64,000 nt of DNA from Lamellibrachia satsuma (GCA_033239005.1 BSQZ01000009.1:695501-759500); one strand, 5' to 3'. Shown: positions 11,656-21,700, counted from the first letter of the stretch. Translations and numbers: made by a program. The notes: generated by a model from the letters alone, not told the origin.

Positions 11656-12528
11656 GTTTGTTTGTTTGTTTGTTTTGGCCTGTTTGCTCGCTGGGAGTAT
11701 AGGCCATCGACCATGGTCCCCCACTCTTGTCTGTTTATGGCCATTTTCTCCATTTCTTTCCCGGTGTATCCCATCTTCTTTCTTTCGTTTTCGATGTCTC
11801 TCTGCCAGGTGTTTCTTGGCCTTCTTCTTTTTCTCTTCCCTTGGGGGTTCCATGGAAGCGAATGTCGTTTGATGTTTGTTGCTGGTTTCCTCAGTGTGTG
11901 TCCTATCGACATCCATTTTCTCTTCTTTATCTCGTTTTCTACTGGCAGTTGTTTGGTCCTTTCCCACAGCGTAGTGTTGGATGCCTTGTCTGACCATTTT
12001 AGGTGTAAGATTATGCGCAGGCATTTGTTGATGAAGTGTTTTCTGTGTAATTCGCCATGTTTCCGAGCCGTAGAGTAACACTGAGTTGACATTTGAGTTA
12101 AATATCCTCAGTTTGGTGTTCAGCTTGATTTGTTTTGCCTTCCAAATGTTTCTCAATAAGAGGAATGCTACTGTAGATTTTTGTATCCGTGGTTTGCTGT
12201 CTTCTCATGTGCCTGCACTCTTGTTGATTATGCTGCCCAGGTACTTGAAGACGTCTGTTTCTTGTAGTGGTTCCCCTCCAAGTGTGACTGGGTTGATGTT
12301 CTTCGTGTTCCATTCAGTCGGTATTTCTTCTTTGTTCGATATTTTCCCAATTATATCATGCAGCATCTCTGTGGAGGTCTCCATGTCTGCCTTGATTGCC
12401 TCGACGGGAATTTCGTCCGGACCGGAAGCTTTCCCTCTCTTCTGGTGATGAATGGCTTTTTCTATCTCTGCCTTGCTTTGTCTTTCGCAGTTGACCTGGA
12501 GTACTTCATCTGCTGGTAGGATGTCTGG
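11656..12528 (-). pseudogene. RTE reverse transcriptase, C-terminal part with internal deletion
   Basis: On the minus strand the sequence resumes at the LTR junction with DILPADEVLQVNCERQ, KRGKASGPDEIPVEAIKAD and EEIPTEWN. It then jumps directly to NPVTLGGEPLQETDVFKYLG. That jump, near 12310, removes the whole palm region, including the catalytic YADD. Further on are LRIFNSNVNSVLLYGSETWR, LRIILHLKWSDK, GHTLRKPATNIKRHSLPWNP and GKRKRRRPRNTWQRDIE, which is the usual RTE C-terminus. Several frameshifts are present. Confidence 0.85.
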
Positions 12529-12706
12529 TGTAGTCTCCCTTTAGGTAATGAGACCTCCCGTGACTTGTCAATCGACGCGGTGAAGCCATTATCGCTTTAC
12601 CGCGACTCTGCAACGCGCACTCTTGTATGTTTTTATTCACCACTTCGGTATGTATGAAAACACGTTCAATGCATCCGTTGTGTTGCACTCATCATGAGCT
12701 TTAACA
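12529..12706 (+). repeat. 5' LTR of the Ty3/gypsy element
   Basis: The 178-bp repeat begins TGTAG and ends TAACA, the canonical TG...CA ends. It is about 95 percent identical to the copy at 17005-17182. It is followed at once by 'tggcgcagtcggc', a primer-binding site starting with the TGG that pairs with a tRNA 3' CCA end. Confidence 0.93.
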
Positions 12707-12720
12707 TGGCGCAGTCGGCA
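12707..12720 (+). promoter_or_regulatory. primer-binding site
   Basis: 'tggcgcagtcggca' directly follows the 5' LTR. Its position and TGG start mark it as the site where a host tRNA primes minus-strand synthesis. I could not assign the tRNA. Confidence 0.75.
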
Positions 12721-12783
12721 AAAGACCACGAGCTCGAACTAAGACGTTAAACGGTCGGTTTGTCTATGAACGTTAGCGGCAAA

Positions 12784-13905
12784 ATGGAACGAAAATCACA
12801 AGCTTCCAGTAAACCTAGTGCCGCGGAGCTTCCTAAAGACCCGCGAGAGCGCGCCACTAGCGTTGACATTAACCAAGATCCGCGCTATGACGCCACAAAC
12901 GCAACAGACTGACTTATCACTTTCTTGTCAAAGCAAGAACGCGAGTACAAACGCGAACAGCTGGAACAGGAACGGGAGCGCGCACGCGATGAAAGACATG
13001 AACTGTCGATGCGTCTCCTCTGCGAGACCCTTGACAGACGTGTCCGCAACAATTCACCACCGCACGAACGCAGCAACGGCGCCTATGACGAGTCTAATGA
13101 TTCACAGACTCAACGCACTGAGACCAACGTCCAGCGCGCTTCTACCGGCCCACACACTAAAACTAGACCACCTGAGCCAATGGCAGCAGATATAACATTA
13201 CGACAACTAGCAGCATGGAAGCGATCATGGGAAGATTTCGTAGAGCTAGAACAGCTCGACCGTCTCCCAGCACGCCAACAGAGAGCCACGTTGCTATTGC
13301 AATTGGCCATCGGTATAGACAATGATGACGATATAACCGTCACAGCGATCTTGGACCGAATCCAAGAACATGTTCAAGGCAAACGAACTGTTACACTGGA
13401 CAGGATCGCACTAGAAGAACGCAAGCAAGAGGAAGGCGAGCCATTCGACCAATTTTACATTGCTTTACGAGACATTGCCAACAACGCAGATCTTTGCCAG
13501 CGTTGCATAGACGATCGTCTTACCACGCGAATTATGTCGGGAATTCGTGATCCAGAAACAAGACGAAAGTTGTTAACATACACGCTCCCCCCTTCTCTGC
13601 AGACAGCAGTTGATGTCTGCAGGAGTGATGAATCAGCAAGGAACGATGAAGCTACACTTGCGAACAATGACCAAGGCCACACGAAAATAAACAAAGTTGG
13701 CAAGAAAACATGGCAACGCGGTAAAACTAGAAATACCACCACTTCAAAACACAACCACAGATGTGGTAATTGTGGCAAATCGGCTCATAAAACGCGTGAT
13801 GAATGTCCTGCACGACGCATTGAGTGTTCAATCTGCAAAAAAATGGGTCACTGGGCTACGTGTTGCCGTCAAAACAAAAATATGTCGACCACAATGAGTC
13901 AGATT
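12784..13905 (+). pseudogene. gag of the LTR element
   Basis: The structural protein that packages element RNA. The best start is ATG 12784, in the same frame as the long downstream reading. An in-frame TGA at 12910-12912 interrupts codon 43. The product has a highly charged N-terminus (KQEREYKREQLEQERERA), a capsid-like middle (LRQLAAWKRSWEDFVELEQL; EEGEPFDQFYIALRDIANNA) and two CCHC-type zinc knuckles at about 13764-13875. The first knuckle (CGNCGKSAHKTRDEC) has C-X2-C-X4-H-X5-C spacing and the second (CSICKKMGHWATCC) is standard. The frame runs straight on into protease, so gag and pol share one frame here. Confidence 0.87.
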
Positions 13906-14598
13906 CGCGTGCTGGACATTCTGGGAAAGAAAAAACACCGTCGTGCTCCACGCATCAAGGTACATATTCACCATAATGCTGATGACAGCTTCATCACAAC
14001 AGCACAGGCAACACCAGATGCAGGGGCCGAAGCCACTGTTGCAGGGCTTGATATTCTAAAACAAATAGGTTTAGACATTGGAAACACGTGTCGCTCTCCT
14101 GAGGACACAATTATTGCTGCTAATGTTACATCATTCGAATGCGTTGGCACAGTAGACCTTCACATTCATGCAGCGGACAAATCTATGAAAGAGACGGTTC
14201 TTATTTGCAAAGATCAAAAAGGACTTCTGCTGGCTTGGTATGTTTGCCGAGAGTTTCGAATCGTGCCGAATGATTACCCCAAACCAATTCGTGCCATAAC
14301 ACGATCAAGTGTAACAAAATCGCCAGGAAAGGATGCTACAGAAAACGAGACATCCGGCGGGCGAACACGCAATCGTTATGACTTATTTGAGGAACTCAAA
14401 GACGTGTTCGACACAAACGACCAACTGAAGACAATGTCGGGTGAACCAATGCAAATCCATTTGAACGAAAACGTTGAGACTTTTGCAATATCCACCACTC
14501 GCTCCATCCCTTTTGCATGGCGTGATGAAGTCAAAGCAAATCTCGACCAAATGACAAGACAAGGCACGTTCCCACCAGATGGTGCCATCCACTTGTGA
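13906..14598 (+). pseudogene. protease and N-terminal RT of pol
   Basis: Continues in the gag frame. The retropepsin active-site triplet reads D-A-G within TPDAGAEATVAG, instead of the D-T/S-G required by the family, so the protease should be dead even if translated. Next come a linker and the RT N-terminus (LFEELKDVFD; TRSIPFAWRDEVKANLDQM). The frame is lost at about 14580 and ends in a TGA at 14596. Confidence 0.85.
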
Positions 14599-15170
14599 TA
14601 GTGCCAAAACCACGAGGGGGCATACGTCTTTGTGTGGACCTCACACGTCTCAACAAATTCGTTCGTCGACCAATTCATCCTATGAAGACACCGAAAGAGG
14701 CTGTCTCCAACTTCAAACCTGGGTCAAAATACTTCACGACACTTGACGCAAAACAAGGGTATTGGCAAATACACCTCGCGCCTGAATGTCAAGAGGGGAC
14801 GCTATCTCTTCTTGAGAAGCCCCATGGGACTGTCCTCAACCGGTGATGAATATTGCAGACGCGGCGACATAGCCATCGCTGGCTTAAGCAACGTCGAAAA
14901 AGTCATGGATGATGTCATTGTGCACGACGAAAAGTTTGAGCAGCACGTCGAAAGAGTTCGCTCACGGTTGCTCCGTTGTAGAGAGCACTTCATTACACTG
15001 AACCCCGACAAATTCAAGTTCGCGGAGAATGAGGTAAATTACGTTGTCTTCAAGGTCAACGCAGAAGGCGTCAACACTGATCCGGAGAAGTTGAAAGCAA
15101 TTGCCGAATTTCCTACACCAACCTGCTTGACAGAAGTACGATCTTTTTTGGGTCTTATCAGTTAGCTTGG
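14580..15170 (+). pseudogene. reverse transcriptase of pol, frameshifted
   Basis: One frame (14595-14846) gives VPKPRGGIRLCVDLTRLNKF, then YFTTLDAKQGYWQIHLA with the first catalytic Asp. A second frame (14743-15165) gives FLRSPMGLSSTGDEYCRR, then the catalytic box VMDDVIVHDEKFEQH in place of the usual Y-V/I-D-D. It continues with LNPDKFKFAENEVNYV and ends in LTEVRSFLGLIS before a stop at 15163. At least two frameshifts and one stop separate parts that are contiguous in intact relatives. Confidence 0.87.
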
Positions 15171-15600
15171 TGACTTCACGACGGAAGTCAGTACAACCGC
15201 TGATCCATTGCGTGAGCTACTGAAGAGCAAGAACGAGTTCCGATGGACTGAAGCACACACCACAGCCTTTCAAGTTACCAAGAAAGCGCTTGTATCTGCG
15301 CCTACATTAGCGCACTTCGATCTATCAAAGCCAACGGCGCTACACACAGACGCATCACGACGCAAAGGTCTTAGCTCTCTTGCAACAACATGCTGATAAA
15401 TGGCGACTCATCCAGTGCGGATCACGCTTTCTCACATACACGGAAAGTCGCTATGCCATGGTGGAATTATAGCTACTGGCAGCCACTTGGGCAATGAAGA
15501 AGTGCCGTATTCAACTACTCGGATTGCCACATTTCGACTTGCACCTGTTTCTGATCCATCACGGGATGATCAGGAAGCAGAAGAAGTCGAGCACCATGTT
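15171..15600 (+). pseudogene. RNase H region of pol
   Basis: Gives TADPLRELLKSKNEFRWTEA, then KALVSAPTLAHFDLSKPTAL, then HTDASRRKG, where the Asp of TDAS is the first RNase H catalytic residue. A frameshift near 15390 follows. The downstream frame still shows YTESRYAMVELELLAATWAMK, with the conserved E. Function was removal of the RNA strand during copying. It is broken here. Confidence 0.8.
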
Positions 15601-16390
15601 CACGCGGTCACCATAAATTCCTACAGAATGGTACATGAAGGCGATCGAGAAGATCAGCAAGAGCATCTGTGTGACCCGATACTAGATCGACTTCGAACAG
15701 TCGCCCTGTATGATAAAAACTACAAGGCTCTAATCGACAACGTCCAGAATGACTTCCCGTTTTCTAGAGACAAAGCTGACGCTAGTGTCACACCATTTTG
15801 GAACATCAGAAACGAGCTGTCTATAGATGATGGGATAGTCCTATATGGACCTCGCATTATCGTGCCCAAGTCAGCTCGGCGTGAAGTCCTAGCGCGTCTC
15901 CACGACTCTCACCAAGGAACTGATAAAACGAAACGCCGGGCGCGGCAAAACGTTTATTGGCCCGGCAGCGTAATGACATCGCTACGACAGTGGCAAGTTG
16001 CAATAAGTGCCAAGAACACCGACCCTCTCAGCAACGCGAGCCACTGCGATCGGAACCTCTACCAAGTATTTGAAGATGTATCAGCACTTCTTCCACTACG
16101 CAGGACGAGATTTTCTCGTATATATGGATCGACTTTCAGGCCTGTAGTCTTTCATTTCCCAAAGGGGACAACTACATCTCGCCACACCATCTATGCATGT
16201 CGACGAGCATTTGTGGAGCTCGGAGTTCCGGCGCGATTTAGATCTGATGGCGGTTCTCAATTCGCTTCTCGTAAGTTTAACCAGTTCTTGAAACGGTGGG
16301 GTGTTAGTTCTGCACCATCCACACCACATTACCACCAATCTAACGGACATGCTGTAAAAGCAATGAAAAGCAATGAAAAAACTCATTGCA
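15600..16390 (+). pseudogene. integrase N-terminal and catalytic core
   Basis: The reading SARREVLARLHDSHQGTDKT and RARQNVYWPG is the His-rich part of the HHCC zinc domain. A frameshift falls just before the Cys pair. After another frameshift come VVFHFPKGTTTSRHT, then the second catalytic Asp in RFRSDGGSQFASRKF. The region that should carry the catalytic Glu reads HYHQSNGHAVKAMK: the expected Glu is missing, apparently with a few codons deleted. This integrase cannot be active. Confidence 0.84.
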
Positions 16391-16852
16391 ACAACAACCG
16401 TGAAAGGAGATCTAGATGACGAGAATTTTCAGCGAGGACTCTTAGAATATCGCAACACTCCTCGTGCAGGAGGTCTTTCCCCTGCACAAATTCTCTTCGG
16501 ACATCCATTGCGATCAGTAGTACCTGCACACCGGCAATCGTTTGCAAGCAAGTGGCAAAAAACGGCGGATGAGCAGGACACTAGCTGTAGACAAGCACAA
16601 GCTCGAAACGAAGAACGCTACAACAGGCAGTCTAGTCCTCTACCGCAACTATATATTGGTACACAAGTCAGATTGAAAAATCCTATTACTAAAAAGTGGG
16701 ATAGAGTAGGCGTGATTATTGTGATTGGCCGACACCGCGACTATCATGTAAAATTGCCAAGTGGTCATGTGTATTGGCGCAACCGCTGCTTCATGAAGCC
16801 AGACACTGTGCAGAACTGGGGAGAACTATCTTCGTGTCGACAACAGTGTTGA
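16373..16852 (+). pseudogene. integrase C-terminal region
   Basis: An open segment of about 159 codons starting KKLIATTTVKGDLDDENFQR and containing LEYRNTPRAGGLSPAQILFG, a hallmark of Ty3/gypsy integrases, followed by a basic chromatin-contacting tail (VRLKNPITKKWDRVGVIIVI; YHVKLPSGHVYWRNR). It overlaps the catalytic-core reading by a few codons in another frame. It ends upstream of the polypurine tract. Confidence 0.85.
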
Positions 16853-16984
16853 ACCTGAAGGTAGCGACACAGGTCACACTGAAAGAGACGACATCCCGTC
16901 GCCGTGTCGCAACGAACCGCGACGTAGTAAGCGTCAACGACTAGCAAACTTCGACTCTAAGTCCTCCAAGGGTTTTCAGACTAA

Positions 16985-17004
16985 AAAAGAGAGGAGGGAA
17001 TTGG
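16985..17004 (+). promoter_or_regulatory. polypurine tract
   Basis: 'aaaagagaggagggaattgg' lies directly before the 3' LTR. A purine run in this position primes plus-strand synthesis in LTR elements. Confidence 0.85.
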
Positions 17005-17182
17005 TGTAGTCTCCCTTTAGGTAACGAGACCTCCCGTGACTTGTCAGTCGACGCGGTGAAGCCATTATCGCTTTACCGCGACTCTGTAACGCGCACTCTT
17101 GTGTGTTCTTATTCACCACTTCGGTATGTATTAAAACACGTTCAATACATCCGTTGTGTTACACTCATCATGAGCTTTAACA
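17005..17182 (+). repeat. 3' LTR of the Ty3/gypsy element
   Basis: 178 bp, the same length as the 5' LTR, with about nine substitutions between them and no visible indel. This indicates an insertion that is not recent. It is followed by ATGG, the right copy of the target-site duplication. Confidence 0.93.
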
Positions 17183-18620
17183 ATGGTGGGTTTTCTGGTG
17201 CTGGGCGGTTCAGTAGCTCTTCGAAATGTTCCTTCCATATCTTCAACTGATCTCCGGCCATCACTGGTGAGTACGTCACCTTTCTTGTCATTGATAGGCC
17301 CTTCTACCTGCTTGTACTTTCACGCTAACTTTCTTGTTGTGTCGTACAGTTGTTAAATCTTTCCTTGGGCTGAGGCATCCTCTGCTTCCTTGGCAAGGCT
17401 GTCTGTGAAGTTTTCTTTGTCTGTTTTTATACTTTTCTTGACTGCCCTGTTTGCTTCTGCATACTATTTCTGGGCTGCTGCTTTAGCTGCTGTAGTTCTG
17501 CTGTTGTTTATTGCACCTTTCTTTTCCTTCCCCACTTGCACTTTGCTGATAGTGTCAGCAGAGATCCACTCCTTATTTTGGCACATTTCCTTACATGTGC
17601 TGGTCCATGTCTCCTTTATATGTTACCACTGGGTGTCGATGTCGATGTTTTCTTCCTCGAGAAGGTCTTTTAGGGCTTCATATTTGTTGCTGATTGTGAG
17701 TCGGAATGTCTATTATACCTCTCTGTCCTTGAGGACATCCACGTTGTATCTTGTTCCGGTGCTCCTCCTCTTTATCTATCTCGTCTTCAGCTGTATCTTC
17801 ATTCTAACCAGCAGTAGATGGTCTGAGGCTGTGTCTGCTCCTCTCTGTACTCTTACATCCTGCATTGTTCTCCTGAATTTCTGTCCTATACAGATATGGT
17901 CGATCTGGTTCTTGGTTCTATGGTCTGGTGATATCCATGTTGCTTTGTGTATTCTTCTGTGTGGAAATAAACTACCTCCGATTATCAATATGTTGAATGT
18001 ACAAAGGTCTGCAAACATCGCGCCATTCTCGTGCCGAGTCCTTGTCTGCCCAATGATTTCTTCATATCCTGTGTTATTTGCTCAGATTTTCGCATTGAAG
18101 TCTCCCATGAGTATTGTCATGTCCTTCTCCTTCATTTTGTCAAGCACTGTCTGCAGTCTGCTGTAAAATATCTCATTTGTTTCTTCATCCTTTTCACGCA
18201 GCAATGTATGATGTTTAGCTTGATCTTTTCTTCTTTGTTTTGAATAAGGCATAGGTAATCCTTGGTCCTACTGCTTCCCAGCTGATGAGGGCGCTCTGTG
18301 CCTCTTGTGTCAACACGAGTGCCACTCCTGTATGATGGGCACACAGTGGAGGACTCCACTTCATGACCTGAGTACAGTATCATCTCTCCTGTATTCAGTC
18401 TGACTTGTCCTGTCTGTGTCCACCTTGTTTCGCATGGTACTGGTACCATGATGTTGTAGGCACGTAGTTCCCTTGCTATTTGGGCTGCTTTGCTTGTTTC
18501 GTACATGGTTCTCACATTCCATGTTCCGGTTTTTTTGTTGTTGGAAGATGTAGCTTCCTTTCGGCTTTCACTACAGCGCGTCATACCCCCCATGGGAGGA
18601 CTTCCCTCTCGCAGGTTTCT
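17183..18620 (-). pseudogene. RTE endonuclease and linker
   Basis: The minus-strand reading starts near 18593 with TGTWNVRTMYETSKAAQIAR and ETRWTQTGQVRLNTGEMILYSGHE. It includes remnants of the GDFN region (near 18110) and FADLCTFNILIIGGSLFPHR, HKATWISPDHRTKNQIDHICIG and a final SDH-type block (ASDHLLL). It then reaches the linker WKEHFEELLNRPAPENPP at the LTR junction. This is an apurinic-type endonuclease that would nick the target. It is interrupted by multiple frameshifts. Confidence 0.86.
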
Positions 18621-18733
18621 TTGGTCGATGTTTTCGTAGCAATCTGTTGTTTTTTTTTACGGGAAAGGGTTATTAGCTATTCGCCCAAACCTCCTCTTTT
18701 CACATCCGGGCTTGGGACCGGCAATGGCAGAGT

Positions 18734-19012
18734 TCAATCGAGAGAACCCGGTTTCAAATCCCACTGCGGTCACTTCGAACCTTTGGCAAGTTTGATCACC
18801 CCACGTTGCCACAGTTCACTCAGCTGTATGAGTATCTGGCATTGCAGACAGTGGTGGATATGTGAACGAATAGCCTTCGTGCAGTAATTGAAGTTGAAGT
18901 TTAAATGGCCTTGAATTGAACAGGTCTGCCAGGGGTGAAGTGCAAAGGGCTGTAAGCAGTCCTAAGGACTGGATACAGCGCTATATAAAAACTTACCTTT
19001 ACCTTTTTTCTT
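18734..19012 (+). mobile_element. tRNA-derived SINE, main body and tail
   Basis: Resumes at the duplicated 'tcaatcgagaga' and gives a B-box-like 'ggtttcaaatccc'. A core with 'tgagtatctggcattgcaga' follows, then a tail ending 'ggatacagcgctatataaaa', the kind of 3' end shared with L2-like LINEs, which would supply reverse transcriptase. It ends in 'acctttacctttttt' just before the right target duplication. Confidence 0.72.
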
Positions 19013-19115
19013 GCAGAACTCGACGGTTCTTGCAGAACTCGACAGGTTGCGCCGTTTCACCATCCTTTTGTCCGCTATGGCGTTTCATAGTATGGTGTCA
19101 GCGGACTGCGCTCAC
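19013..19115 (-). repeat. outermost part of the right arm
   Basis: Starts with the right copy of the SINE target duplication. It then repeats, in inverted order, 'gcagaactcgac', 'cgccgtttcaccatcctttt' and 'gtccgctatggcg', which lie at 8825-8905 on the left. It proves that the left and right arms belong to one element. Confidence 0.7.
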
Positions 19116-19399
19116 CAGTCTCCACAACGCACAATATGATCCTTCTCAACTCGTCTGTTGTCACATCAGCCCTGTCGGCCACCGTTTCGCCCACTGCCGT
19201 TGCTAGTACCCTTCAGATTGCAGATCTCTCTACTCAGCGGTGCACCCGTGTATTTATGTCGAGGGTCCTGTTCAGGCAAAATACGAATGTGGACTAGTAC
19301 ATCATCACAGTGACGGCGATGAATGCTTTACCACTTCGCTGCTTCTTTGCTTCGCTACTTTGCTAATTCGTTGGCTTGCTAATTCGCTACTTCCTTACT
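19116..19399. other. unassigned sequence
   Basis: No gene seen. A short 'cttcgctacttcgctaattcg' type repeat occurs at 19335-19400. Confidence 0.4.
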
Positions 19400-19945
19400 T
19401 TGTGAATGTAGGTGCGGATGGACGGAAGTGAATGGTGGGGCGTATGGATGGCGTTGCTCGTAGGGACACTCAGACAAGAGGTGAATGGTGGGAGTGGTGG
19501 CCGGTGATGGACGAAGGGCCAACAGATGGACGTGGACGGAGATGCAGGTGGCCGGTAATGGATGAAAATGCTTGTAGGGACTGACGAACGGCGGTCAATG
19601 TAGTAGCAGCGGGACGGTGAATAGGTAGAGATGGATGGTAATGGTAGAGATGGATGGTAATGACTGAAAGTACGCCGGACAGATGTGGATGCAGTGGCCA
19701 ATAATGAATGAAGATACTAGTGGACGGGGGTGAACCGACGGCCAAAGAGTGTTGAAGGTGAAGGCGTAAATTTACGAATGAAAAGGCAAGCGAACGGAGG
19801 TGAATGTAGGGGTAGATAGAGGTGACTGTAAGGACGGACGGATGGACGGACGGACGGACGGACGGACGGACGGACGGACGGACGGACGGACGGACGGACG
19901 GACGGACGGACGGACGGACGGACGGACGGACGGAGGGGCCGACGG
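19400..19945. repeat. GGAC tetranucleotide array with degenerate flanks
   Basis: A nearly pure (ACGG)n run occupies about 19831-19936. Upstream, loosely related G-rich words (gaatggtggg, gatggatggtaatg) form a decayed version over 400 bases. Long Pro-Ser-Val-Arg reading frames on the minus strand are by-products of the repeat. Confidence 0.9.
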
Positions 19946-20019
19946 TTGAAGATGAATAGATCCCACCACCAATATACAAGCACACCTATTTTAAAACAGT
20001 AAAACTTCCAAAAGTGGCT

Positions 20020-20245
20020 GACCAACGTTAAAACACAGGACAAGTGGGTGGAAGAAACACTGGCTAGATAACATACAGGAACGGACCAAGCAAAGCCTAC
20101 TAACCATGTTTCGCACAGCACAAGACAGACCAAGCTGGCAAATGCTCTGTGGAAATGGTACCCATACACTGTCCCGGTCAAGGGATGAAGGAATGGACGC
20201 GAAAGAGTGCGCCAGAGCGCACAATTGGGGGAAATAGGCGGTAAT
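20020..20245 (+). pseudogene. LINE C-terminal fragment
   Basis: The plus-strand frame gives W-x-DNIQERTKQSLLTMFRTAQDR followed by PSWQMLCG. It resembles the R-W-x-DNI-x-W-T ... DR-x-x-W end of RTE/jockey-type LINE proteins. Only about 70 codons remain and nothing upstream is joined to it. Confidence 0.5.
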
Positions 20246-20284
20246 ACTTAACAGGTTAAATTATATATTTGGGTGGATATTTAT

Positions 20285-20465
20285 GTCTTTGGGTAGAAAG
20301 AAGGTCACATCATTTGTGATTGCTAGGGGCAGTTCTTACTCTTTATTATGAATACAGGTCAAATGATTGCACATGTGATCGCTAGGGACAGTTCTTGCCA
20401 GGTATATATGTAAAAATATTGCATATTTCGTCGCTAGGGGCAACAGTTAACCAATGCAGGCCTTC
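20285..20465. repeat. 'gtcgctaggggc' minisatellite, three units
   Basis: Units of about 65 bp contain 'cacatttgtgattgctaggggcagttct', split over two variants and a third ending 'cgtcgctaggggcaacagtt'. The same unit recurs at 24700-24860 and, inverted, near 4630-4700. Confidence 0.7.
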
Positions 20466-21301
20466 GGCCTTGACCACATGACAACGGTGTTAAAAATTCC
20501 ATTAACAATGTACTTTGACCCACATCAGCATAACTGACCAATCACAGGCCTTCGATATTAAACTGACATGCTACTACGCTGACCCTTGCCCAAGATCGAC
20601 CTACATGGTATCGTTCTTTCAGTGAAGCATACCGGAAGGTCGAGGAGAGAACACCAGTTGTTGCAGCACGACAACAAAAACAACAGTATATATTATCTTA
20701 TTGATAACCTCCATCAGTTTTAGTTCTTCTCATACAATGTCAAATACACCTGCATTGCTTATAGTTTCTATCCCGTTTATTCAATACATCTTGCTCCGTA
20801 TCCACGTCTCAAAACAAATGTGTTTGTTGCCATTGCTTTTTAATGTCAGTGTCTCCGCAAATTTCTTTTTCAGCCGTTTTATCCATTCTTCTTTGGTATC
20901 ATTTTATTATTAGTGAAAACGAACGTTTCCGTGGCTATCCTCACTGTGTCATCGTTATCACAATGACCATCTTCCTACAGGAACACTGCTTTAACATGCA
21001 TCATGTTTGTTTCATTAGTAGCACCAACAAACAATAGTTGTCAGAACATGCCCGTACTTGGATGCGCAGTGTTGCACATACTGTGACTATATAGGAGGAT
21101 ACTGAACACACGGATGCCTTTAGGTCCGCAAATTGTACGCAACTGATACTTCTTGTCATGTCTCTTTTAGTCAAAGAGCGGTCACTGAAAGGGTCTCTTC
21201 AAAACCATAAGCTGAGTAATAGATTGACCATTCAGCAACAAACATGGATTATCAGCCAATCGTGGAACAACTGTAGCGGATTTCCATACCATTCTGTGCA
21301 G
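20466..21301. other. unassigned sequence upstream of a candidate exon
   Basis: No recognisable repeat or gene. Short open frames of 60-70 codons have no features. The stretch ends in 'ccataccattctgtgcag', a possible splice acceptor. Confidence 0.4.
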
Positions 21302-21694
21302 AAATCGTCGCAGTCCACCACTGTGGATGCCATGGCAACACCACGTGCATGCCAGTGCTTCAAGTTCACGGGGAAGATTCGGACAATGTTCAACCAGATC
21401 AACCCGCACCACTTCTCCTGTCTCTACAAGATGACTTTCGAGCGACACGCCGTCAAAGCGCTGCGGTGTTGTGATGCCCCTCGTACTGATAGGCCACAAC
21501 GTTGCCGTCGCCACAGGGGCGCCGGGGAGAATGCTGCGGTGTGTGATGGCGCGACGACGACAGAGTCGTCGAGCGAGGACGATTGCAGCCCGTCGCCAAC
21601 GCCAGACACTGGCTTCAGGCCGCGCAGCTTCACCGTCAGCGTATTCGATCGACTCCAGCTGAACGTCGGGCTGCTGTCTGACTCTAGCACTGAT
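21302..21694 (+). CDS. candidate host exon, product not recognised
   Basis: This is one of the few stretches with strong codon-position bias: most third positions are G or C in an otherwise AT-rich region. An acceptor (ttctgtgcag) ends at 21301 and a strong donor (GTGAGT) starts at 21695. The exon is 393 bp, an exact multiple of three, with both borders in phase 0. The reading contains MATPRACQCFKFTGKIRTMF, NQINPHHFSCLYKMTFERHA, an Arg/Cys-rich stretch, an acidic Ser-rich stretch (TTTESSSEDDCSPSPTPDTG) and FDRLQLNVGLLSDSSTD. I do not recognise the protein. The ATG at 21332 is a possible start if this were a first exon. The next candidate exon in the same phase is at 27154. Confidence 0.5.
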
Positions 21695-21700
21695 GTGAGT

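Larger units (their letters stand above)
12529..17182 (+). mobile_element. Ty3/gypsy LTR retrotransposon inserted in the RTE LINE
   Basis: The element is 4654 bp: LTR, primer-binding site, gag with zinc knuckles, protease, RT, RNase H, integrase, polypurine tract, LTR. The order PR-RT-RH-IN places it in Ty3/gypsy. The integrase and pol resemble the K02A2.6-like proteins common in invertebrates. The flanking four bases are CTGG on the left and ATGG on the right, a 4-bp duplication with one change. Removing the element plus one copy restores the LINE reading (ENPP joined to DILPADE). Coding is broken in several places. Confidence 0.92.
11655..18733 (-). mobile_element. RTE-type LINE inserted in the SINE, itself split by an LTR element
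   Basis: The LINE lies on the minus strand with its 5' end near 18733 and its 3' end at 11655, where it ends in short (CAAA)n repeats (seen as tttgtttg on the plus strand). The 12-bp word 'tcaatcgagaga' at 11643-11654 and 18734-18745 is its target-site duplication. Endonuclease coding lies in the right part and RT coding in the left. The LTR element at 12529-17182 divides them. I recognise the protein as the kind often annotated 'craniofacial development protein 2-like' in invertebrate genomes. Confidence 0.85.
8785..19115. mobile_element. long-inverted-repeat element, copy 1, carrying a nested SINE, LINE and LTR element
   Basis: The left side (8790-9680) is repeated in inverted order at 10832-11604, with its outermost part at 19013-19115. 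The right arm is therefore split by the SINE insertion and everything nested in it. Without the insertions the element would be about 2.9 kb: two arms of about 0.9 kb around a loop of about 0.9 kb. No transposase is visible, so it looks like a non-autonomous foldback-type element. The outer ends carry direct repeats of 'gtcgagttctgcaag'. The exact termini and target-site duplication were not resolved. Confidence 0.7.

Noticed and set aside
11539..12156. A basic host protein (205-codon minus-strand frame rich in Lys/Arg)
   Set aside because: It is a frame-shifted shadow of the RTE LINE C-terminus.
19470..20181. Long minus-strand frames with Pro-Ser-Val-Arg repeats
   Set aside because: By-product of the GGAC tetranucleotide. 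Several frames are open at once and there is no start or splice context.
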